Shown here: positions 32,395 through 43,400 of the stretch, one piece after another
Layout of the letters: each line of letters begins with the position of its first letter
Numbering within the stretch: the first letter of the stretch is position 1
NCBI GenBank assembly: GCA_947568835.1
Contig: OX387610.1
Coordinates: 3,093,001 to 3,157,000, forward strand
Origin: Protonemura montana
Taxonomy: Eukaryota; Arthropoda; Insecta; Plecoptera; Nemouridae
Direction of reading: 5' to 3'
DNA: 64,000 nt
Notes under the pieces: generated by a model
The model's database searches: none
What the model was told of the DNA's origin: nothing
What the model saw: only the letters and a program-made list of their open reading frames with translations
Made by a program: the position numbers and the translations under genes

Positions 32395-33770
32395 ACGAAG
32401 TGACCGCGTTTATACGAACCCAAACCCTTTCCGAGAGCGAGACTTGCTTGCCGTGGATTGCCGTGGATCGCTTGAAGTCTGCTGGGATTTAGCAACGATC
32501 GCTCTTTGTTTATTTTAATGTTTTTGATCGGCGACGATTCCGGAGTTGTGCGGTGTTTCGTGTTATTTCGAAATGTACGTACGTACCTATTCGCGCGAAG
32601 GTACCTTGAAATCGGATGTATTTGACCGCGGGCTTTAAGCCAGAGTCATCGAAATGTAAGTCATCCCAGAGTTATTTATCGATAGTTTATGGGTTTTTTC
32701 TTTAATTTTGGTCTGCATTTACCGTAAACGAGACGAGATTTTGACTTTCGCACTAGTTTCCTCGTATGTGCTGCAACTTTTTAACAAAGCTTTAAAATAA
32801 ATTAAGTTTAAGCTTTGAGTTTACGAGCTCAGGGGTTGAGGATTAATCCCCGAGTCAAGATTACCAATCCACGCATTTTGTTTTGTGTTTTGTTTCGACG
32901 GAGAACATTCCTGTATTTTGACAGGCACTGAAACGTGTCAAAGAAATAAATTATGTTGAACAAAATTAAAAAAAAACTGTTGCTGTATTTATTACCTTGT
33001 TATAAACTTGTGCATTGTTACAAAAAAAACAAAACAAAAAAAAAACTGAAAGAGGTTAGGTAATTAAAAGTATTGGATACACGAAGAAAGTTCAAGTTGA
33101 CTTACAAAAAATCAGTCCGGCTGGCAAAAAATTCCTTTTCAATATTTAAGATTTCAGTCGGATCACACGGCATCTCCATCAACGTGAAAATAGCACAGGA
33201 ATTTGCTAAAAACCTGACGCATTGCTTTGATCAACGAGCTGCACTTTCTTAGCAAAACTTGGGACTTCTGATTGAAACATTTGTTCATGTTATTTTTCAA
33301 TGTCTTCGCTGCTAGGGGTTGTAAAATTACCTTTAATGCTCATCTGCAATCAACATCGCCATAAAGCTGACTTAATTTAATTATTAAAATGACATTACGC
33401 TCACGAAGGTGGTTCCATTGCTGCCCAACTGTAAGCCAATCAAATACCTCAGTGACTTCCAGGAGGCGGGAAACATGGTAATTTGTTTCGAGTCCGATTG
33501 GGTTTCGGTTAGAACGGAGCTGTAAATGTAAAGTTTGTGCTGGCCAAACTTTACATTAACGTTATTTCTACGTTACGTTACATTGCGTTGTTACGAGACA
33601 ACGCTTGTATGTTTACAACTGTGTTACTTTTATAATTATAAGCTGTTTTTTTCTTGAGAACTCAAACTTTGATCATCTTTGCTTGGTAAGACCTTTTTAA
33701 GTAATTTCACTCAGAACCAAAGGATTCAACTCAACTAAGGTCAGGTTTAACCAAAACGTTGAACGTGGTT
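32395..33770. other. 3' UTR and intergenic region
   Basis: Probable 3' UTR with AATAAA at 32796-32801 and 32945-32950, then AT-rich noncoding sequence. No gene or array recognised. Confidence 0.45.
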
Positions 33771-33771
33771 G

Positions 33772-34075
33772 AACTATAAGTTGGATCTCTAGCTCACAGA
33801 AACATCTGAATTTCACTGCATGTGATTGGAAGTCGTCATGGCAACAGTTTCAACAAAATGTTCAACTATAAGTTGGATCTCTAGCTCACAGAAACATCTG
33901 AATTTCACTGCATGTGATTGGAAGTCCTCATGGCAACAGTTTCAACAAAATGTTCAACTATAAGTTGGATCTCTAACTCACAGAAACATCTGAATTTCAC
34001 TGCATGTGATTGGAAGTCGTCATGGCAACAGTTTCAACTAACACTTCAACACGGAGGCGAGATTTGGGTAAAACC
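33772..34075. repeat. 92-bp tandem repeat, about three copies
   Basis: AACTATAAGTTGGATCTCTA starts at 33772, 33864 and 33956. Each unit also has TTTCACTGCATGTGATTGG and GTCATGGCAACAGTTTCAAC. Single diverged relatives are visible near 1325 and 38595, so the unit is also dispersed. Confidence 0.85.
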
Positions 34076-34894
34076 TGACCGAATGGATTCAACTAGGAAA
34101 TATAGTTGAGTTGTAAAAGTTTTTATTTTTATTAAAGAGGTAGCCACCGCCATAACTCGACCAGTTCAAGATTCGATCATAGGCAAGGAGAACCGGATCA
34201 ATTAAAAAAACTTTGTGACACATGTTGGCTAACAAGCTGATATTGTCAGAACACCTTAGAGCATCTGCCAGTGAAAGTTTTCCGTAAGTTTCTCGTCAGA
34301 AGTTGGTCAAAAAAATTATCAAAACCAAAATAATTTTGTTGACCAACTTCCTACAATAACCACCAGACTTCGTTACTTGAAGAGGCTTCGATTTTCCTCG
34401 CCTATCACCTGTGGCAAATGGAGCAAGTGTCCCATTCACCAAAGTCCCCGTTGGCTGTTTGTCACCGGGGCTTAAGTAACAAATCCCCGTTTCGAGTTGA
34501 TTGCGTTTCGTGGTGACAAGATTGAGATGTGCCCTCTGGGGGTCGTTGGAAGGGTGTGTCACTAATTGAAACGAAGAGGGTACAGTCCCAGCCGAAATAT
34601 GGACAACCAAGCATTAAGGAAAAATGCGGTAAAACCACCACGTTTCTACACTTGAGGTGGAACGCCAGTTGTTCACAACAGTTTCGTTTGATAATTCTAA
34701 AAAGTGTATATAAAATTTCAACTGGAATTTTCTTTAATTAATTTTTTTTTCAACCATTAATTCCAACAGGTAGAAAATGTTTAACTTAAGGCATATAACT
34801 TGATTATGCCAAATTATTTTTTTTTGTCTTCTTCATGCTCTCTTTCATTTCCTTTTCATTCACCAACTTCTTCCATATCACCTTATCTTGCCAG

Positions 34895-35670
34895 AGGAGA
34901 GAGGTTGGAGGGATGAAAGTTCAGCAACACTGCGCTGAGTCAGGTATTGGATGGGTGATCATCATACACATGACCTGTTCTGTTCGGGAGAGAGGTTGGA
35001 GGGATGAAAGTTAAGCAACACTGTGCTCAGTCAGGTATTGGATGGGTGACCATCATACACAAGACCAGTTCTGTTCGGGAGAGAGGTTGGAGGGATGAAA
35101 GTTAAGCAACACTGCGCTGGGTCATGTATTGGATGGGTGATCATCATACACACGACCAGTTCTGTTCGGGAGAGAGGTTGGAGGGATGAAAGTTAAGCAA
35201 CACTGCGCTGAGTCAGGTATTGGATGGGTGACCATCATACACATGACCAGTTCTGTTTGGGAGAGAGGTTGGAGGGATGAAAGTTAAGCAACACTGCGCT
35301 GAGTCAGGTATTGGATGGGTGACCATCATACACACGACCAGTTCTGTTCGGGAGAGAGGTTGGAGGGATGCAAGTTAGTACAACTTCACTCACCTTGCTT
35401 ATCAACCTCTCGACAGCATGGATTTGTGAAGGAATCCTGTTGTTCGCGTTGTACCGTCCTTCGAAAGGGACATTACGCCGGTGGTCCACTTGGTGCTCTT
35501 TAACAGGAGTAGGCTACGTGCCGGCACCGAATTTACCCTCCTCCCTTCTAGGCTAGGTAAGGTTTGTCATCATCCTCATCATCATCCTCTCATTCACTGA
35601 CACCATTAGACCAGTGCAGCACGACCAGATGTCACAACAGTGCGTCGTTAAACACCACAAATAAATCATG
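34895..35670 (+). repeat. 5S-derived SINE with about five tandem head units and full body
   Basis: 34895-35370 holds about five 91-bp units (GGAGGGATGAAAGTTAAGCA, ATTGGATGGGTGACCATCAT, CAGTTCTGTTCGGGAGAGAG). The body follows at 35375-35560 (CTCGACAGCATGGATTTGTG, GGCACCGAATTTACCCTCC) with tail GCGTCGTTAAACACCACAAA at 35640-35665. Confidence 0.85.
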
Positions 35671-35828
35671 AAAAGCTGTGATGCTTATTAACCAAACTAC
35701 CAAACTGTTTGCAACATGTACTATCTGTTCGGCTGAGTGAATGCTGACAACTGCTAGCTAATTGGTCAATTAGTCTTGGCACAGCGGCAAGCAGCCTTGC
35801 AAGTGTCATAGATTGCTCTCGAGGGGCC

Positions 35829-35834
35829 TATAAG
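35829..35834 (+). promoter_or_regulatory. TATA box of a putative secreted-peptide gene
   Basis: TATAAG within GGGGCCTATAAGAGCTCGG, about 50 bp before a GTAAGT donor at 35886. The arrangement suggests a short noncoding first exon (about 35859-35885). Inferred from motif spacing only. Confidence 0.45.
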
Positions 35835-36059
35835 AGCTCGGCGATGTGTTCCCAAGATCATCATCTCGACCGCAACCCCAGACATGTAAGTACCGAACAG
35901 TGCACTTGTTCTGAATTTTTCCATAACTTGTATTTGTATTTTATTAGCTGTTGTAGTACATTTTTCAATGTGTATACGCGTTGTAATCTGTAGCGGTCAA
36001 ACATAACGTATATGTCTAACCAAGCAACCCCTAACCTAACAATCTCTATCATAAAATTC

Positions 36060-36280
36060 CTCTAAATTATAAAACTCTTCTTTCTTGGAAGATCTTGAGG
36101 TTTGTCTTGAATGCATCCCTGCCTGCAATGCATCTCGGTTTTAGTGGAAGGTTATTCATGATTTTCACGCCAACATTGAGCAGGTCATCATCTCTGATGT
36201 CCCATCTGCAGTTTTTCTGCTCCTCTTGTTCGATGTGAGTGAGTGTCACATCTTTTAAGAAACAAGTCGGCATTAGAATG
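36060..36280 (-). repeat. LINE 3' end fragment (reverse transcriptase C-terminus)
   Basis: A minus-strand frame contains DDDLLNVGVKIMNNLPL and DAFKTNLKIF before a stop. This pattern is typical of the end of non-LTR retrotransposon polyproteins. It lies in the putative first intron of the secreted-peptide gene. Confidence 0.55.
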
Positions 36281-36299
36281 AAATCTTATCTAATCAAAC

Positions 36300-36705
36300 G
36301 CTTGCATGCCCGTTTAGGCAACAATTTTTGAGACGGTTATAGTGCTGTTAATAATAAAATACCTCGCGCATTGCAAGCGTTTGCAATTTAAATCAGATTT
36401 CATGTGAATAGGTACAGCAACGAATCCAACGTCAAATTAGAGTTATTCGAGTTTGACAGGTTGTGACGTGATATAGCGTCACTAGAATCAGAGTGACTGT
36501 GAGTATTCACAGCCTCATGGTTCTACTCCTTGAAGATCCGTCATTCTCATCAAATACACTAAAATCGTCTCAAAAAGCCAGTGACCAAATAGCTCAATTG
36601 GTTCAGAGCAACACCCGCGATAGGCGGAGATCGGGGTTCGAGCCCGCGTTTGGGCACCAATTTTTGAGACGGTTATTGTGTTGTTAATAATAAAAAGTCG
36701 GCATT
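36300..36705 (+). repeat. tRNA-derived SINE
   Basis: Body with GTGACGTGATATAGCGTCAC and CTCATCAAATACACTAAAAT, then head ATAGCTCAATTGGTTCAGAG with B-box-like GGGGTTCGAGCCC, then tail TTTTTGAGACGGTTATTGTG plus AATAAT. The most complete copy of this family with a good B box, together with 50285-50592. Confidence 0.7.
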
Positions 36706-36785
36706 GTCTCTGACAAACAGTGACATGGAGAGACAATGGCAGGGTTGTTGTGACTTCACGACAAGCTAGATTCTAGCCGCAGTGA

Positions 36786-38448
36786 ATGATTGTGTCCAGG
36801 CAGAGTCGACTGCTGGGATTGGTCGCATGGCTGAGTCTTTGGGCAGTGCTTGTGTCCTCGGCTACCATCTCGGAGGAGGACTGTCTGGACGGGCAGGACG
36901 TTGAGAAGGAAGTACCACTCGCTGCCGAAGACCAGCCGTGTCGGATGGAGCTACAAGTCGTAAGTCAACATGAGCGACTTTGATGCAGCTTTTGTCTTTA
37001 GTATTTGAGGAAATTTAATGATCAGATGATTTTTTAATCATCATCCTAATCATCACCCACTAGTTAACAGCTGCCATAAGACCAGAGTCTCAGGAGCCGT
37101 GGTGCTCTACGCAAGGCTATACCAGTCTAAGCAAGGATAAGAGCAACCAAATTTATTTTATTTTATCATTTTCATGCATTTTTCTAAAATGTAAATAACG
37201 CAAATTTGTGAAAATTTGTCGATGAAAATTGTCTCCGCACGTGATTGGTTGATGTGTTTCAGTCTCAGCACGTGATTGGTTGATGTGTTACAGTCTCAGC
37301 ACGTGATTGGTTGATGTGTTTCAGTCTCAGCACGTGATTGGTTGATGTGTTACAGTCTCAGCACGTGATTGGTTGATGTGTTTCAGTCTCAGCACGTGAT
37401 TGGTTGATGTGTTTCAGTCTCAGCACGTGATTGGTTGATGTGTTACAGTCTCAGCACGTGATTGGTCGGTGTATTTTAGTCTCAGCACGTGATTGGTTGA
37501 TGTGTTTCAGTCTCAGCACGTGATTGGTTGATGTGTTCCAGTCTCAGCACGTGATTGGTTGATGTGTTTCAGTCTCAGCACGTGATTGGTTGATGTGTTT
37601 CAGTCTCAGCACGTGATTGGTTGATGTGTTTCAGTCTCAGCACGTGATTGGTTGATGTGTTACAGTCTCAGCACGTGATTGGTTGATGTGTTTCAGTCTC
37701 AGCACGTGATTGGTTGATGTGTTCCAGTCTCAGCACGTGATTGGTTGATGTTTTCAGTCTCAGCACGTGATTGGTTGATGTGTTTCAGTCTCAGCACGTG
37801 ATTGGTTGATGTGTTTTAGTCTCAGCACGTGATTGGTTGATGTGTTTCAGTCTCAGCACGTGATTGGTTGATGTGTTTTGGACTCAGCACGTGATTGGTT
37901 GATGTGTTTCAGTCCCAGCACGTGATTGGTTGATGTGTTTCAGTCCCAGCACGTGATTGGTTGATGTGTTTTAGACGCAGCACGTGATTGGTTGATGTGT
38001 TTCAGTCTCAGCACGTGATTGGTTGATGTGTTTCAGTCTCAGCACGTGATTGGTTGATGTGTTTCAGTCTCAGCACGTGATTGGTTGATGTGTTACAGTC
38101 TCAGCACGTGATTGGTTGATGTGTTACAGTCTCAGCACGTGATTGGTTGATGTGTTTCAGTCTCAGCACGTGATTGGTTGATGTGTTTCAGTCTCAGCAC
38201 GTGATTGGTTGATGTGTTTTAGACTCAGCACGTGATTGGTTGATGTGTTTTAGACTCAGCACGTGATTGGTCGGTGTACAAAGCTGGGTCGATCGTTCCG
38301 TGGTTGTGCCTCGGGGCCGTTTCTTCAACCGATGCATCACGACTGTATCTAGGCTGATGTTTTCTGCTCCCGTCGTCGAACAAGGCTCCATTACGCCGTG
38401 TTTTCAAAGAGCACCACCGATTGCAGCGCTCCAACTTACCAGCAGTAA
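36786..38448 (+). CDS. Putative secreted cysteine-containing peptide (predicted, two coding exons)
   Basis: The exon 36783-36959 starts after a CCGCAG acceptor and encodes MIVSRQSRLLGLVAWLSLWA followed by VLVSSATISEEDCLDG, a good signal peptide with likely cleavage after SSA. It ends at a GTAAGT donor in phase 0. A phase-0 acceptor (TATCTAG) at 38353 opens ADVFCSRRRTRLHYAV to a TAA at 38446-38448, giving 89 residues with four cysteines after the signal. The intron holds the 31-bp E-box minisatellite. The first exon is likely real; the second is tentative, since the 31-codon frame could be open by chance. It cannot splice in frame to the C16orf89 exons. Family unknown; a hormone-like peptide is one guess. 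Confidence 0.35.
37225..38277. repeat. 31-bp E-box/CCAAT minisatellite, about 34 copies
   Basis: Unit CAGTCTCAGCACGTGATTGG then TTGATGTGTTT, very uniform. Almost every unit has the palindromic E-box CACGTG directly followed by ATTGG, the reverse CCAAT box. It lies in the intron of the putative secreted-peptide gene, about 2.1 kb upstream of the C16orf89 start. Confidence 0.95.
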
Positions 38449-40402
38449 AACAGCTGCTTTCTTTCTTCTTACATTTCATTTATCTTCATTTCTTCATCTT
38501 GATTTGGTGATTTTTTAACGAAAACCAGTTTCTTTTCGCCCGGTATTACAATATTTTTTTACTCAGAGTTAAGCTCTTAGTTCTCAAAAACAGCTGATTT
38601 TCACGGTCTGTGATTGGTTGTCGTCATGGTAACTAATTTAACACCCACTTAATGTAGGAGTTAAGATAATTGTAATCCTGGGCCTCAGATAATTATGATA
38701 TACCTACATACTAGAGCAAATATGCGATAATTTTAACAAAAAAGCGGACAGATATGTAAAAAAAAATCAAGCCAATTAAGCGATTATTTAAGTCATATAA
38801 GAAAAAAAAAACTGGCTGTCAACTCATGGCTTATGCAAGCTTTTGATGAAATCATACCGAGATCATTTTGAGAAATCCAACAGAAATTCTTGTGTTTATT
38901 CCGCCATTAACTTTCTTTTAATTGTGTAAGTTCATGATCATTTGCTCTTTGACAAGATGGCGGTGAAAACTTGAAAAACTGAGACAAAAATTGTACAAAC
39001 TTAATTATAAGCTTCGTGGATAATGTGTCGTCGTGTGGAGGGTGAAAATAAAGTGTGGCGGTGTGGGTTTGCAATCACTTGTCTGTACCTCACGCCACTG
39101 CTCCTGAGATCCACCTTCATGGCGTTGTATCGCGCTGTATCTTCTTTTCCTCAGAGATCCAAGGCACAAAGTCATATTATTATTATTTATTCTTTAATTG
39201 TTGTTGGTAAAAACTGATTCATCAACTAAAAAAATATATTCCAGTGCATATTTTCTGGAAAATCCATATAAAATCCATATGAAAACTAGATACACCTAAT
39301 AAGGGCAGCTTGGTTAACAGATTGAAGAAATTTGAGATCCACAGCAAAGTTAGTACCTACAGCAACTTCACTCGCCTTGCTTATCAACCTCTCGACAGCA
39401 TGGATTTGTGGAGGAATCCTGTTGTTCGCGTTGTACCGTCCTTCGGAAGGGACGTTAAGCCGGTGGTCCCCTTGGTCTTCGACAGGAGTAGGCTAGTGCC
39501 GGCACCGGGTTTCCCCTCCTCCCTTCTAGGCTAGGTTAGGTTCATCATCATCCATTCACCGACGCCATTAGACCAGTGCCGCTTGGCCAGATGTCAAAAC
39601 AGAGCGTCGTTAAACACCACAGATAATATTAATAATCTTACATTTCTTTTTTAAATAACTAAAAACCGCCTTGCACAGGCGTTATAACAAATACGTGACA
39701 CTATGTAACGAAATCATATTTTTGATTTTTAAAAGCGTCAACCTGTTGCTATTAGGGTCTCAGTGCCGTGGTGTCAGGCTCATTAGAATATAATCTACCA
39801 CTCTTCAGTCGAGTTGCCACACCTTGCCTTACCTTGCCACAGCCAGGTGGACTCTGAAGTTTCTAACTACATATTGCCAACTTTAGAATGCAAAATAAAG
39901 CCAGTCTTCACCGGGGAGTTTGAAAATTAACCAGGAAATTATGAAGGAACAATACATCTCGCATTTTAATTCTTTGTGAATTGAAAAGTTAGTTTACGTG
40001 AAATTAAATATATTGAAAAATAAGAACTTGAATGCAAAACTAAAAGTCCTAATGACTTCTGCTAAATACCTACCGTACACTAGCGGATTCTAGCAATTGC
40101 TGCCAAAGAGCGGTTTGCAAGCTTGGTTTCCTGCCTAAACCTGATAAAAGTTAAAAGTAATCCAAAATATATTAATTTGATCTTTGGTCAATTAATATTT
40201 GTTATTTTTCGTTGAATATTTATTTTTACTGAAATTATTAAATGTTTCAACTAAAGAAAAACGCAATTTTGTTGCTTTTAAATCGGAAAGTTAACAGTAG
40301 CATCGTGGTGTCATGTTTTCTAGGTTGGTACAAGCACCCCAGAAAGTGGCAAACTCAAATTAATCCCAGTGTAGGTACGTCAGTTCGCTTGTGTCAGTGG
40401 TC
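38449..40402. other. Region upstream of C16orf89, with a SINE body at 39348-39632
   Basis: AT-rich noncoding sequence. 39348-39632 is a headless 5S-SINE body plus tail (CTCGACAGCATGGATTTGTG ... GCGTCGTTAAACACCACAG). An acceptor-like TTTTCTAG at 40315-40322 may start the 5' UTR part of the first C16orf89 exon. Confidence 0.5.
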
Positions 40403-43400
40403 ATGGCAACATCGCTGGCCGCTTTGCTCGTCGCCAGACTTTTATTGCTCGCTAGCTGTGTAGTGCGAGGTCCAACCACCAGTCAGTTAGCGCTTGGAAT
40501 TGCCATGGCGAGAGGTTGGTTTTATTACAATAATTTGTACATTTATTTTATCTGTTGTTTTGAACTATCGTTGTCCCAGTTAACGATAGGGGAACAAAGT
40601 GCGACGATTTTACAAATGAGCGAAGTGGGAATGTCGCAGATCAACTCTTAAATCATTTCTTGTTTTCTTTAAGATGAGGTCAAAGAATTTGTTTACACGT
40701 CAAAAATCTCAAACAATCAAGAGGATAAACCATTGGTTAATTTCTAAAAAACAGGTGGGTGGACGCTTGACGATCTTCTTTCTTGTGTGGGTGGGTAGGG
40801 AGGGGGGAGGGGGGAGGGGGGTAGGGGGGTAACTCTTCCTGTTTTTTGTAACTAAATAGTGGAATCATCGGTTGATAGTTGTGGTTTCTTGTCGGCAAAA
40901 ATACTTTGTGTAACTAAAATCAGACTTAATTAAGGTCTACAAGTATCATGTCAATTTGTGACTTATTTTCTACATATATATTTAATTTGTTGACTTATCG
41001 ACTCGTTTTTTTGTCAATTTATTGGCTTATGTACTTGTTTTATGTCAAAATGTTGGCTTATTTACCAGTTTTATGTCAAACTTTAGACTTATTTACTAGT
41101 TTGTAGTCAAATTGTTGGCTCATTTACCAGTTTTGCACAAATTTATTGGCTTATTTACCAGTTTCATGTTAAATTGTTGGCTTCTTTACCAGTGTGAAGT
41201 CAATTTGATCATGTATCTTACAGTTTTCGATATTTTTCACAGTGCTTGAAATTTGGTGTTCAAATCAGCTGCTTTTTGCTCTTGCTACCCCCATTCCCTT
41301 TAAACAAAATCTCGTCACAATATCTTTTTACAAAAAGGAATGATTTACCATAAGTAACTTCATCCCAGAAGTCTCGCTTGGAGTCCAGCCTTCTTGCCAA
41401 CAGAAACACAAAATAAAAACTAGCATCTAGTTTAATTGTTAACGGTTTTGCCTTTCAATCCAGGCCAAGTGTCCGGTTTGCCGGGCGCACAGTTGGCAGC
41501 ACTGCAAGAAGTGTTGGCACGACTGAGCGACGAGTACCAACGTACCATGGAACCAGGTGAGCCAACAAAACCACGATTATTACAATAGTTAGTTGGTTTA
41601 GTTGGTATGGTAAAAGTTAGTTATATGGCTGGTCCTCCGAATCAGAAAGCTACCACAACTTTGCTCCATTAATATTATTTGTGGTGTTTAACGACGCACT
41701 GTTTTGACATCTGGCCATGCGGCACTGGTCTAATGGCGTCGGTGAATGAGTGGATGATGATGACGATGAACCTAACCTAGCCTAGAAGTGAGGAGGGTAA
41801 ACCTGGTGCCGGCACGTAGCCTACTCCTGTCGAAGACCAAGGGGGCCACCGGCTTAACGTCTCTTCCGAAGGACGGTACAACTCGAACAGCAGGATTCCT
41901 CCACAAATCCATGCTGTCGAGAGGTTGATAAGCAAGGCGAGTGAAGATTTCGCCACGCTTTACGCATATCAAAAGTTATCGTTAAAATTATTGCAGATGC
42001 CTCTGAATTGACGAGTGCTAGTCTGTGGTTGGTCGGCTCCCAGCAAATGAGAAAGCGTCTAGCAATCCTGCAGCCAATCAGTGAGGTGTACGACTCTGGG
42101 CAACCCAACGAGACGGAGAGTGACTCTTGTCTGTCAGCTGTTTCTCGTTGCCAGGCAACGCACGATTGTTTGGCGGCGCAAACAACTGGCGTTGCTACTG
42201 GTTACCGACTCACTCACCGCCTTCTCTATGCTATCGTCGCGAACAAGGTAAGTAGGTCGTCGCCATTTTTATGCATTTATTAAACAAAAAGAGGAGTGAT
42301 TTGGGAATTGTCTGATACTCGGTTCTAGAAGCGGTGTGCGGAGAGCAAAGCATCCGAAGAGCAACTCTTGTGTGCCGAGGTGCTACGAGAAGCGACGACA
42401 ATCGCTCGCTGGGGCTTCCCTGCCAAGTACCAAGACCTGTTTACAGAGCAAGGTTTGCTGTCATTTCAAGCTAGCCCACCAACATAATCCTAGCCCATCA
42501 CAGCATACCCCTAGCTCACGTCTAGCCCACACCAACATACTCCTAGCCCATCACAGCATACCCGTAGCTCACGTCTAGCCCACACCAACATAATCCTAGC
42601 CCATCACAGCATAGCCCTAGCTCACGTCTAGCCCACACCAACATACTCCTAGCCCATCACAGCATACCCCTAGCTCACGTCTAGCCCACACCAACATAAT
42701 CCTAGCCCATCACAGCATACCCCTAGCTCACGTCTAGCCCACACCAACATAAGCCTAGCCCATCACAGCATACCCCTAGCTCACGTCTAGCCCACACCAA
42801 CATAATCCTAGCCCATCACAGCATACCACTAGGTCACGTCTAGCCCACACCAACATACTCCTAGCCCATCACAGCATACCCCTAGCTCACTTCTAGCCCA
42901 CACCAACATAATCCTAGCCCATCACAGCATACCCCTAGCTCACGTCTAGCCCACACCAACATAATCCTAGCCCATCACAGCATACCCCTAGCTCACGTCT
43001 AGCCCACACCAACATAAGCCTAGCCCATCACAGCATACCCCTAGCTCACGTCTAGCCCACACCAACATAATCCTAGCCCATCACAGCATACCACTAGGTC
43101 ACGTCTAGCCCACACCAACATAAGCCTAGCCCATCACAGCATACCCCTAGCTCACTTCTAGCCCACACCAACATACTCCTAGCCCATCACAGCATACCCC
43201 TAGCTCACGTCTAGCCCATCACAGCATACCCGTAGCTCACGTCTAGCCCACACCAACATAAGCCTAGCCCATCACAGCATACCCCTAGCTCACGTCTAGC
43301 CCACACCAACATAATCCTAGCCCATCACATCATACCCCTAGCTCACGTCTAGCCCACACCAACATACTCCTAGCCCATCACAGCATACCCCTAGCTCACG

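Noticed and set aside
37225..38277. Direct-repeat array considered as CRISPR-like
   Set aside because: Units are contiguous without unique spacers, no cas genes are present and the genome is eukaryotic. The same holds for all other arrays here.
42147..42159. GTTGCCAGGCAAC, a second X-box-like palindrome
   Set aside because: It lies inside C16orf89 exon 3 and encodes the conserved-position RCQAT; not in a promoter.
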